Shown here piece after piece: positions 57,365-64,000 of a stretch of 64,000 nt of DNA. The translations under genes and the position numbers were made by a program. Location of the stretch: assembly GCF_003014555.1 (NCBI RefSeq), contig NZ_PYGE01000021.1:16068-80067 (forward strand), read 5' to 3'. Under the pieces are notes generated by a model. The model did not search any database and was not told where the DNA came from. It saw only the letters and a list, made by a program, of their open reading frames with translations. Positions within the stretch are counted from its first letter, which is position 1. Each line of letters opens with the position of its first letter. The stretch is from Haloactinopolyspora alba. GTDB taxonomy: Bacteria; Actinomycetota; Actinomycetes; Jiangellales; Jiangellaceae.

Positions 57365-58059
57365 GCATGTCCGCTCCGGATCGGGTGCTCGCCGTGTTCG
57401 TCCGGGCTGCGGGCGACGCACCGGCGGTGCCCGGACGGGAGGCCGCGCGCGAACTCGCCGAGCGCGAGCTGTCCAAACCGTCCTACGACCGCGACACCTC
57501 GCTGACCACGCGGATCATCCGCTGGATCGTCGAGCGCATCGAGCGGCTGCTCGACGCCGCAGCGGGCACGTTGTCCAGCGGCGTCGGCATCGCCGCGCTG
57601 GTCGCCCTGGTCGGTGCCCTCGCGGTGGTGGTCGTGCTGTGGACCGGGCCCATGGCGCGCTCGGCCTCCCGCAGCGCGGGACCGGTGCTCGAGCCCGGCG
57701 CACGTACCGCGGCCGAGTACCGTGCCGCCGCCGACGACGCGGCCGCGCGCGCGGACTGGGACACCGCCGTGGTCGAACGGTTCCGCGCCACCGTCGCCAC
57801 GCTCGAGGAACGCGGGGTTCTCACCCCCGAGAGCGGCCGTACGGCCGACGAGGTCGCCCGCGACGCCGCGGCCGTGCTCGCCGGGGTCTCCGCGCAACTG
57901 CGTGCCGGTGCCACCGTCTTCGACTCCGTCCGGTACGGCGGCACGGCGGCCCGCCGCGACGATGACGACGCGCTGCGCAGGCTCGACTCCGCCGTGCTCG
58001 CCGCCCGCCCGCAGCAGGCCGACGACGCCGGCGGTCCCGTCCTCTCGGCGCCGCGATGA
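57361..58059 (+). CDS. DUF4129 domain-containing membrane protein
   Basis: 232 aa from GTG 57361, which overlaps the previous stop (GTGA); ATG 57367 is an alternative. An N-terminal soluble part (ARELAERELSKPSYDRDTSLTTRIIRWIVERIERLL) precedes one membrane segment (GIAALVALVGALAVVVVLW). The DUF4129 region (AADDAAARADWDTAVVERFRATVATLEERGVLTPESGRTADEVARDAA) shows the family pattern. It is often linked to MoxR/DUF58 modules, with transglutaminase-like partners in other bacteria. Confidence 0.88.
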   Translation: MSMSAPDRVLAVFVRAAGDAPAVPGREAARELAERELSKPSYDRDTSLTTRIIRWIVERIERLLDAAAGTLSSGVGIAALVALVGALAVVVVLWTGPMARSASRSAGPVLEPGARTAAEYRAAADDAAARADWDTAVVERFRATVATLEERGVLTPESGRTADEVARDAAAVLAGVSAQLRAGATVFDSVRYGGTAARRDDDDALRRLDSAVLAARPQQADDAGGPVLSAPR

Positions 58060-59252
58060 GCAGCGCGCGCACGAGCGATCAGGCGCCGGAGACACCGGCC
58101 GCGCGCTGGCGGCGCTGGAGGGGTCCCGCCGCGGTCGGCGCGGTCCTGGTGCTCGCCGCGGTGGTGCTCGGCATCGTGCAGAGCTCGGCCAACCGCGGCA
58201 CGCTCGACCCGGAGGGCATCGACGCCGACGGCGCGCGGGCCCTGGCTCGCCTGCTCGGCGACCAGGGGGTGAACATCACCTCGGTGCGCACCACCGACGC
58301 GGCGACCGACGCCGCCGGGCCGGGCGACACCGTCCTGGTCACGGTCCCCGACCTGCTCACCCCCGGTCAGGTGGACCAGGTGGTCGACACCGGGGCACGG
58401 CTGGTCCTGGTCGCCCCGCAAGCCCGGACGGACGACTTCGTGCCGGGTCTGGACGCCGTGGGCGCCGGTTCGCCGCGGGTGGTCGAGCCCGGCTGTGAGC
58501 TGCCGGCGGCACAACGGGCCGGATCCGCCCGGCTGGGCGGGCACGGTTACACCGGCACCGTCCGCCGGCCGGACGGCGCCCGCTGCTACGCCGTGGACGG
58601 CGAGGCGACCCTCGTGGTGTCGTCCACGGCCGGCGGCGCACCCGTGACCGTTCTCGGCAGTGGCGCCCCGCTGACCAACGAACACCTCGACCAGGACGGC
58701 AACGCCGCTCTCGCGCTCGGGCTGCTCGGCTCCACCGACAGGCTGGTCTGGTACCGGCCGGTGCCCGAAGCCGCCGCGGCCGGTGACGCCCCGTTCACCG
58801 ACCAGCTTCCGGACTGGGTGCGCGCCGGGGCGTGGCAGCTGGCCGTGGCGGCCGTGCTGGCCGCGCTGTGGCGGGCGCGGCGCTTGGGCAGGCTGGTCAC
58901 CGAGCCGTTGCCGGTGCTCGTCCGCGCGACCGAGGCAACCGAGGGGCGTGCCCGGCTCTACCGCCGCGGGCGGGCGCGCGAGCACGCCGCCGCCACGCTG
59001 CGGGCGAGCGCCGTACGCAGGCTCGACCCCACGACGCCCCCCGGTGGCACACCTCCGGGGGAACGGTCGCGGCACTCCGGCGCCCACCCACCGGTGCCGG
59101 ACACGCTCGTCAGCACGCTCGCCCACCGCACCGGACGGCCGGTCGATCAGGTCGCCGCGCTGCTCGACGGCCCGCCGCCCACCGACGACGCCGGGCTGGT
59201 CCGCCTGGCCGACGATCTGGACGCCCTCGAAAAGGAGGCACGCACACCGTGA
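58056..59252 (+). CDS. DUF4350 domain-containing protein
   Basis: 398 aa. One N-terminal membrane segment (GPAAVGAVLVLAAVVLGIVQ) is followed by the DUF4350 domain: LDPEGIDADGARALARLLGDQGVNITSVRT, DTVLVTVPDLLTPGQVDQVVDTGARLVLVAP, a GATase/ABC-type-like fold. A second membrane segment lies near residue 255 (AWQLAVAAVLAALWRARRLGRLV), then a cytoplasmic tail. ATG overlaps the preceding stop by 4 bp. Function unknown; constant partner of the MoxR ATPase. Confidence 0.9.
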   Translation: MSSARTSDQAPETPAARWRRWRGPAAVGAVLVLAAVVLGIVQSSANRGTLDPEGIDADGARALARLLGDQGVNITSVRTTDAATDAAGPGDTVLVTVPDLLTPGQVDQVVDTGARLVLVAPQARTDDFVPGLDAVGAGSPRVVEPGCELPAAQRAGSARLGGHGYTGTVRRPDGARCYAVDGEATLVVSSTAGGAPVTVLGSGAPLTNEHLDQDGNAALALGLLGSTDRLVWYRPVPEAAAAGDAPFTDQLPDWVRAGAWQLAVAAVLAALWRARRLGRLVTEPLPVLVRATEATEGRARLYRRGRAREHAAATLRASAVRRLDPTTPPGGTPPGERSRHSGAHPPVPDTLVSTLAHRTGRPVDQVAALLDGPPPTDDAGLVRLADDLDALEKEARTP

Positions 59253-60223
59253 CCGACGCCGCCCCCGCATCCGCTGAACGCGCGCGAGACGCGCTCACCG
59301 ATGTCCGACACGAGGTGGCCAAGGCCGTCGTCGGTCAGGACGCCGCCGTCACCGGACTCTTGGTCGCCCTGCTGTGCCGCGGGCACGTGCTGCTCGAGGG
59401 CGTGCCCGGTGTCGCCAAGACGCTGCTGGTCCGCACGCTGGCGAGCGCGCTCGACGTCGACACCAAGCGGGTGCAGTTCACCCCCGACCTGATGCCGGGC
59501 GACATCACCGGATCGTTGGTGTACGACGCGCGGACCGCCGAGTTCTCGTTCGCGGAGGGCCCGGTGTTCACCAACCTGTTGCTGGCCGACGAGGTCAACC
59601 GCACGCCGCCGAAGACGCAGGCCGCGCTGCTCGAGGCCATGGAGGAGCGCCAGGTCTCGGTCGACGGCGAGCCGCGTGCGCTGCCCGAGCCGTTCGTCGT
59701 CGCCGCCACGCAGAACCCGGTCGAGTACGAGGGCACCTATCCGCTGCCCGAGGCGCAGCTCGACAGGTTCCTGCTCAAGCTCCAGGTCGACCTGCCCGGC
59801 CGCGACGACGAGGTGTCGGTGCTGCGCCGGCACGCCGACGGGTTCGACCCGCGCGACCTGGACGCCGCCGGCGTCCGGGTGGTGGCCGGGCCGGACGACC
59901 TGCTCGCGGCGCGCACGGCCGTCCAGGCGGTCCGGGTGGATCAGGACGTGCTCGGCTACGTCGTCGACCTCGCCCGGGCCACCCGCTCGTCCCCCTCGGT
60001 TCAGCTCGGGGTCTCGCCCCGCGGGGCGACCGCGCTGCTGCGCACGGCGCGTTCCTGGGCGTGGCTGTCGGGCCGCGACTTCGTCACCCCGGACGACGTG
60101 AAGGCGCTGGCGCGGCCGACCCTGCGGCACCGGCTGACGCTGCGTCCCGAGGCCGAGATGGAGGGCGTCACGTCCGACTCGGTGCTCGAGACGGTGCTGT
60201 CGACGGTGGCGGTGCCGCGCTGA
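59249..60223 (+). CDS. MoxR-family AAA+ ATPase
   Basis: 324 aa. Walker A GVPGVAKT (about residues 51-58), pore region VQFTPDLMPGDITG, Walker B LLLADEVNRTPPKTQAALLEAMEERQVSVDG, sensor I ATQNPVEYEGTYPLPEAQLDRF, and sensor II GVSPRGATALLRTARSWAWLSGRDFVTPDD. GTG 59249 has GGAGG upstream and overlaps the DUF4350 stop (GTGA). MoxR ATPases act as chaperones maturing protein complexes, typically with the von Willebrand-like DUF58 protein encoded next. Confidence 0.95.
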   Translation: MTDAAPASAERARDALTDVRHEVAKAVVGQDAAVTGLLVALLCRGHVLLEGVPGVAKTLLVRTLASALDVDTKRVQFTPDLMPGDITGSLVYDARTAEFSFAEGPVFTNLLLADEVNRTPPKTQAALLEAMEERQVSVDGEPRALPEPFVVAATQNPVEYEGTYPLPEAQLDRFLLKLQVDLPGRDDEVSVLRRHADGFDPRDLDAAGVRVVAGPDDLLAARTAVQAVRVDQDVLGYVVDLARATRSSPSVQLGVSPRGATALLRTARSWAWLSGRDFVTPDDVKALARPTLRHRLTLRPEAEMEGVTSDSVLETVLSTVAVPR

Positions 60224-61518
60224 TGGTGCTCACCGGCCGCACGGCGCTGCTGGCCGTGCTCTGCGCCGTCGTCGTGGCCGTCGCCGCGCCGTCGGCCACC
60301 GGCGTCGCCGTCGCCACCGGCGTGGTCGTCGTGGCGGCCGTCGTCGACGCCGTCCTGGCCGGTTCGCCGCGGTCGCTGCGGGTCGAACGCGACGGCGAGC
60401 ACGCGGTACGGCTGGGCGAGCCGGCGACCGTCCGGGTGCGCGTCCGCAACGACGGCGGCAGGCGGCTGCGCGGCACGATCCGCGACGCCTGGCCGCCGTC
60501 CGCGGGCGCCACGGACGAACGCTCCGGCCTGGACCTGCCTCCCGGCGCCGGGACGCAGGTCCGGACTACCCTCGTCCCCACCCGCCGGGGCGACCGGCAC
60601 GCCGACCGGGTCACCGTCCGCAGCATCGGCCCGCTGCGGCTCGGCGGGCGGCAGAGCTGGCACGCCGCCCCGTGGACGGTGCGGGCGCTGCCGCCGTTCC
60701 GCGCACGCAGGCACCTGCCGGCGCTGCTGACGCGGCTGCACGAGATCGACGGCCGCTCGGCGATCCGGGTCCGTGGGGCCGGAACCGAGTTCGACTCGCT
60801 GCGCGAGTACGTCATCGGCGACGACACCCGCTCCATCGACTGGCGGGCCACCGCACGCCGCGGCGACGTCGTCGTGCGCACCTGGCGTCCCGAACGCGAC
60901 CGGCACGTGCTGATCGTGCTGGACACCGGCCGCACCTCCGCGGGCCGGGTCGGCGATGCGCCGCGCCTCGACGCCGCCATGGACGCCGCGCTGCTGCTGG
61001 CGGCGATGGCCAACCACGCCGGCGACCGCGTGGACATGGTCGCCTACGACCGGCAGGTCCGCGCGTCGGTCACCCGCCCACCCGCGGGCGCCACGCTGCC
61101 GCGGATGGTCGACGCGCTGGCCACCGTCGAGCCGGAACTGGTCGAGACCGACCACCGTGGGCTGTCCGCCGAGATCATGCGCCGCGCCGGGCGGCACGCG
61201 TTCGTGGTCGTGCTGACCGGCCTCGACTCGGCCGCCGTCGAGCTCGGCCTCCTCCCGGTGATCGGCCGGCTGACGCACCGGCACACGCTGCTGGTGGCCT
61301 CCGTCGGCGACCCCCGCCTGGAGGCGATGGCCGCCGGACGTGGCGACGCCGCCGCCGTCTACGGCGCCGCGGCCGCCGAACACGACCGGCTCGCCCGGGC
61401 GCGCACGTCCTGGCAGCTGACCCGGCGCGGCGCACACGTGGTCGACGCCGCCCCGGACAGCCTGCCACCGGCGGTCGCCGACGCCTACCTGCAGCTCAAG
61501 GCCGCCGGGCGGCTCTAG
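60223..61518 (+). CDS. DUF58 (von Willebrand A-like) domain protein
   Basis: 431 aa. Two N-terminal hydrophobic segments, then an Ig-like region (LGEPATVRVRVRNDGGRRLRGTIRDAWP). The DUF58 signature is GTEFDSLREYVIGDDTRSIDWRATARRGDVVVRTWRPERDRHVLIVLDTGRTS, followed by a vWA-like domain. It shares one base with the MoxR stop (TGATG). Last gene of the five-gene operon begun at 56084; a hairpin follows. Partner of the MoxR ATPase. Confidence 0.93.
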   Translation: MVLTGRTALLAVLCAVVVAVAAPSATGVAVATGVVVVAAVVDAVLAGSPRSLRVERDGEHAVRLGEPATVRVRVRNDGGRRLRGTIRDAWPPSAGATDERSGLDLPPGAGTQVRTTLVPTRRGDRHADRVTVRSIGPLRLGGRQSWHAAPWTVRALPPFRARRHLPALLTRLHEIDGRSAIRVRGAGTEFDSLREYVIGDDTRSIDWRATARRGDVVVRTWRPERDRHVLIVLDTGRTSAGRVGDAPRLDAAMDAALLLAAMANHAGDRVDMVAYDRQVRASVTRPPAGATLPRMVDALATVEPELVETDHRGLSAEIMRRAGRHAFVVVLTGLDSAAVELGLLPVIGRLTHRHTLLVASVGDPRLEAMAAGRGDAAAVYGAAAAEHDRLARARTSWQLTRRGAHVVDAAPDSLPPAVADAYLQLKAAGRL

Positions 61519-61558
61519 CCAGCCGGCCAGTTCGCGGATCAGCGGAACGGTGCGCCAA

Positions 61559-61580
61559 TGGTGTCGTCACAGCGACACCA
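61559..61580. terminator. Hairpin between convergent DUF58 and SpoIIM genes
   Basis: TGGTGTCG (61559-61566), loop TCACAG, CGACACCA (61573-61580). An alternative partner ACACCAT (61586-61592) for the left arm follows. Placed between two convergent stops. Confidence 0.6.
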
Positions 61581-61646
61581 AACTCACACCATGCCGCCGC
61601 AGCGGCACCGTCGAAGCCCCGCATGGCTGCCCGACATTTGCGCGGT

Positions 61647-62648
61647 TCATCCCGCGACGGGCAGCGCGTCGCCGCGCGCGTCCTCGTCGACGTCACCGAC
61701 CTCGCCCGCGGCGACCGCACGCCGGCCGAACACCCACACGTAGGCCAGGAAGGCGACCTCGGCCGCCACGCCGATGCCGACGCGTCCCCACGTCGGCAGC
61801 CCGGACGGGGTCACGAACGCCTCGATGACGCCCGAGATCAGCAGCACGCCGACCAGCCCGACCGCGACGGCCACGGCGGAACGCCCGGCTTCGGCGAGCG
61901 CGTCGGCGCGCCCGCGCGGGCCCGGGTCGATCACCGTCCACCCCAGCCGCAGCCCCGCGCCGGCGGCGACGAACACCGCGGTCAGCTCGAGCAGGCCGTG
62001 CGGGGTGATCAGGCCGAAGAACACGTCGAGGCGGCCCGCCGAGGCCATCAGCCCAGCCGAGGCGACCAGGTTGACGGCGTTCATCCACAGCACGTAGATC
62101 ACCGGGACACCCAGGAACACGCCCAGCAGCAGGCACGCCGCCGCGACCCAGGCGTTGTTCACCCAGACCCGCGCGGCGAACGAGCCGGCCGGGTGCTCGG
62201 AGTAGTAGTTCTCGAAGTCGTGCTCGACGAGCTGGCGGATCTGCTCCGGCGCGGCGACCGCCGACTGCACCTCCGGGTTCGCGGCGACCCACCACGCCAT
62301 GGCGACCGAGACCGCGACGAACACCAGCGCCGTCGTCACCCACCAGTACCGGTTGCGGTACACGACCGCGGGGAAGCGCACGGTCAGGAACCGGGCGACG
62401 TCACGCCACCCCGGGTCGTGCGTGCCGGCCACCGCCGTGCGGGCGCGGGCCACCAGCCTCGACAGCCGGCCCAGCAGCACCGGGTCGGGCGCCGCGGCAC
62501 GTACCGCGGACAGGTGGGTGGACACGGCGCGATACAGCGACACCAGCTCGTCGGCCTCGGGTCCGGTCAGCCGGCCGCGACGGCGTACCAGCTCGTCCAG
62601 CCGGTCCCACTCGCGCTGGTGAGCGGCCACGAAGGCGTCGATGTCCAC
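61647..62648 (-). CDS. Stage II sporulation protein M (SpoIIM)-family membrane protein
   Basis: 333 aa. An N-terminal helical cytoplasmic domain (MDIDAFVAAHQREWDRLDELVRRRGRLTGPEADELVSLYRAVSTHLS) is followed by about five membrane segments, including NAWVAAACLLLGVFLGVPVIYVLWMNAVNLVASAGLMASAGRLDVFFGLITPHGLLELTAVFVAAGAGLRLGW, the SpoIIM core. It is divergent from the RDD gene. In non-sporulating actinobacteria it goes with the MoxR/DUF58 cluster, and a role in envelope-complex assembly is inferred rather than sporulation. Confidence 0.92.
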   Translation of the reverse strand: MDIDAFVAAHQREWDRLDELVRRRGRLTGPEADELVSLYRAVSTHLSAVRAAAPDPVLLGRLSRLVARARTAVAGTHDPGWRDVARFLTVRFPAVVYRNRYWWVTTALVFVAVSVAMAWWVAANPEVQSAVAAPEQIRQLVEHDFENYYSEHPAGSFAARVWVNNAWVAAACLLLGVFLGVPVIYVLWMNAVNLVASAGLMASAGRLDVFFGLITPHGLLELTAVFVAAGAGLRLGWTVIDPGPRGRADALAEAGRSAVAVAVGLVGVLLISGVIEAFVTPSGLPTWGRVGIGVAAEVAFLAYVWVFGRRAVAAGEVGDVDEDARGDALPVAG

Positions 62649-62767
62649 GTGCCGCGCCTCCTCCGCCGGCCGGATCAGTGCTGTGTTGGTGCAGCGGTCC
62701 GAGACTATCCGTGCCGCGCCGCCCGGCCGTGTGCCGGTCCCGCGCGCGGTGCGGCAGACTTGCGGGG

Positions 62768-63676
62768 ATGAGTGATCTGGTGACCGGCGAGGCCGTGCCG
62801 CTCGAGCTCCGGCGCGCCAAGCTCCCCTCGCGTGCGTTGTCGTTCACTCTGGACGCCCTGCTGCTCGCCGGACTCGCCGTCGGCCTCCTGCTGCTGCTCG
62901 GGCAGGTCACCCCGGACGTGGACCAGGCGCTCGCGTTCGCGCTGGTGATCGGCTCCGTCGTGTTCGTCCTCGTGATCGTCCCGACCACGCTGGAGACGCT
63001 CACCCGGGGCAAGTCGCTCGGCAAGCTCGCCCTCGGCCTGCGCGTGGTGCGCGACGACGGCGGCCCGATCCGCTTCCGGCACGCGCTGGTGCGGGCACTG
63101 GCCGGGGTGTTCGCGGACTTCGTCGTCACCGCCGGACTGGGCGCGGTGCTGTGCTCGCTGCTCAACCCGCGGGACAAGCGGATCGGCGACGTCCTCGCCG
63201 GCACGATCGTCATCCGCGAGCGGATTCCCACCGTCGACGCCACGCCGCCGGCCGTCCACCCTCGGCTGACCGAGTGGGCGGCGTCGTTGGAGCTGTCCCG
63301 GCTGCCCGACGGCCTGGCGATGTCCGCGCGGTCACTGCTGGCACGAGCGCCACAGCTGGCGCCGGACATCCGCGACCGGCTCGCCACCGACCTCGCCGCA
63401 CAGGTGGCGCAGGTGGTCAGCCCACCGCCGCCGCCCGGCACGCCTGCCTCGGTCTACCTCGCGGCAGTGCTGGGCGAGCGACGGCGCCGCGATTCGCTGC
63501 GCTACGACGCGTCCGCCGGGTGGGCGGCGCCGCAGCCCGGCCGGTCCGCGGACGAGCACACGACGCCGCCCGTCCCGCCCGAGCCGGACGCCGGTGAGAC
63601 ACCGGACCGGGAACCGGACGAGGGCTCCCCGCCGAACCCGCCGCGCACCGGCGGCGGGTTCGTGCCACCGGGGTGA
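62768..63676 (+). CDS. RDD-family membrane protein
   Basis: 302 aa. The RDD domain occupies about residues 15-155. The first segment has ELRRAKLPSRALSFTLDALLLAGLAVGLLLLL (the Arg/Asp pair of the name, R and D), then TLTRGKSLGKLALGLRVVRDDGG and NPRDKRIGDVLAGTIVIRER. The C-terminal 140 residues are cytoplasmic, with a Pro-rich disordered tail. ATG 62768 was chosen with GGGG close upstream. Partner of the SpoIIM protein in this conserved cluster; function unknown. Confidence 0.92.
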   Translation: MSDLVTGEAVPLELRRAKLPSRALSFTLDALLLAGLAVGLLLLLGQVTPDVDQALAFALVIGSVVFVLVIVPTTLETLTRGKSLGKLALGLRVVRDDGGPIRFRHALVRALAGVFADFVVTAGLGAVLCSLLNPRDKRIGDVLAGTIVIRERIPTVDATPPAVHPRLTEWAASLELSRLPDGLAMSARSLLARAPQLAPDIRDRLATDLAAQVAQVVSPPPPPGTPASVYLAAVLGERRRRDSLRYDASAGWAAPQPGRSADEHTTPPVPPEPDAGETPDREPDEGSPPNPPRTGGGFVPPG

Positions 63677-63692
63677 CGGACGCCGCGAGGCG

Positions 63693-64000
63693 TCAGTAGC
63701 GGTAGTGGTCCGGCTTGTACGGGCCCTCGACCGGGACGCCGAGGTACTCGGCCTGCTCGGCCGTCATCTCGGTCAGCCGCACCCCCAGAGCGTCCAGGTG
63801 CAGCCGCGCGACCTTCTCGTCGAGGTGCTTCGGCAGTGTGTGCACACCCAGCGGGTACTGCCCGGACGCGCCGAACAGCTCGATCTGCGCCAGCACCTGG
63901 TTGGTGAACGAGTTGGACATCACGAACGACGGGTGCCCCGTCGCGTTGCCCAGGTTCAGCAGCCGGCCCTCGGACAACACGATGATCGAGTGCCCGTCCG
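63693..64000 (-). CDS. ahcY: Adenosylhomocysteinase, C-terminal part (cut by window)
   Basis: S-adenosylhomocysteine hydrolase, recycling SAH to homocysteine and adenosine. Only the last 102 codons are visible. [28 protein letters not shown] is the invariant NAD/adenosine-binding stretch, and the chain ends PYKPDHYRY, the universal C-terminus with Lys and Tyr reaching into the neighbouring subunit. Its position next to the mtrAB region is usual in actinobacteria. Confidence 0.97.
   Translation of the reverse strand, partial: DGHSIIVLSEGRLLNLGNATGHPSFVMSNSFTNQVLAQIELFGASGQYPLGVHTLPKHLDEKVARLHLDALGVRLTEMTAEQAEYLGVPVEGPYKPDHYRY

Overview
This window is from a high-GC Gram-positive actinobacterium (Actinomycetota). 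It has very GC-rich codons, GTG starts with GTGA/ATGA gene overlaps, an actinobacterial tmRNA, the mtrA-mtrB-lpqB two-component operon, a long hibernation factor, a large-type NAD-glutamate dehydrogenase, and the MoxR/DUF58/DUF4350/DUF4129/SpoIIM/RDD cluster. A soil or plant-associated genus (Jiangella- or Nocardioides-like) is my guess; the sequence does not prove it. I see no insertion sequence, prophage, CRISPR array, tRNA or rRNA.

Layout. (1) 1-8.5 kb: an alpha-galactoside utilisation operon on the minus strand (GH36 alpha-galactosidase, solute-binding lipoprotein, two permeases, secreted clan GH-A glycosidase cut by the window edge). A LacI-type regulator lies upstream, and two LacI-type operators sit in front of the GH36 gene. 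(2) 8.5-20.8 kb: an accessory block of small regulator-plus-effector modules: PhyH dioxygenase/AraC, TetR/SnoaL-like, two separate MLTR-type XRE regulator/SDR divergent pairs, ArsR-AHSA1-TIGR03086, a LuxR-TPR regulator with an unusual leader, a methyltransferase and an alpha/beta hydrolase. Most have clear dyad operators. (3) 20.8-21.1 kb: a decayed stretch with an orphan iron box, a 14-codon stub and an ABC Walker A fragment. (4) 21.1-28.8 kb: the conserved set ssrA, smpB, M23 peptidase, ftsX, ftsE, prfB, with an acyl-CoA dehydrogenase inserted. (5) 29-43.9 kb: TetR/MMPL exporter, then glutamate-centred catabolism (NAD-GDH, tryptophan dioxygenase, pruA), a patatin, an Rv3235-family protein and an SGNH esterase. 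(6) 44-64 kb: secA, double-GNAT, DoxX, ycaQ-like, hpf, comF, lpqB-mtrB-mtrA, then divergently the DUF4129-DUF4350-MoxR-DUF58 operon, SpoIIM, RDD and the end of ahcY. As I recall, parts 4 and 6 follow the order seen in Streptomyces around smpB-prfB and secA-mtrA-sahH.

The least ordinary signals are regulatory. There are interleaved inverted repeats (possible pseudoknot) just before the LuxR-type gene, paired identical operators for TetR and LacI, and two near-perfect operators for the twin MLTR/SDR modules. There is also a twice-repeated CGTGGCAC...CCACGTCG dyad between mtrA and the divergent membrane gene, MtrA-like direct repeats in front of two cell-envelope genes, and the orphan iron box with its gene remnants. 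No clearly new multi-gene system was found.
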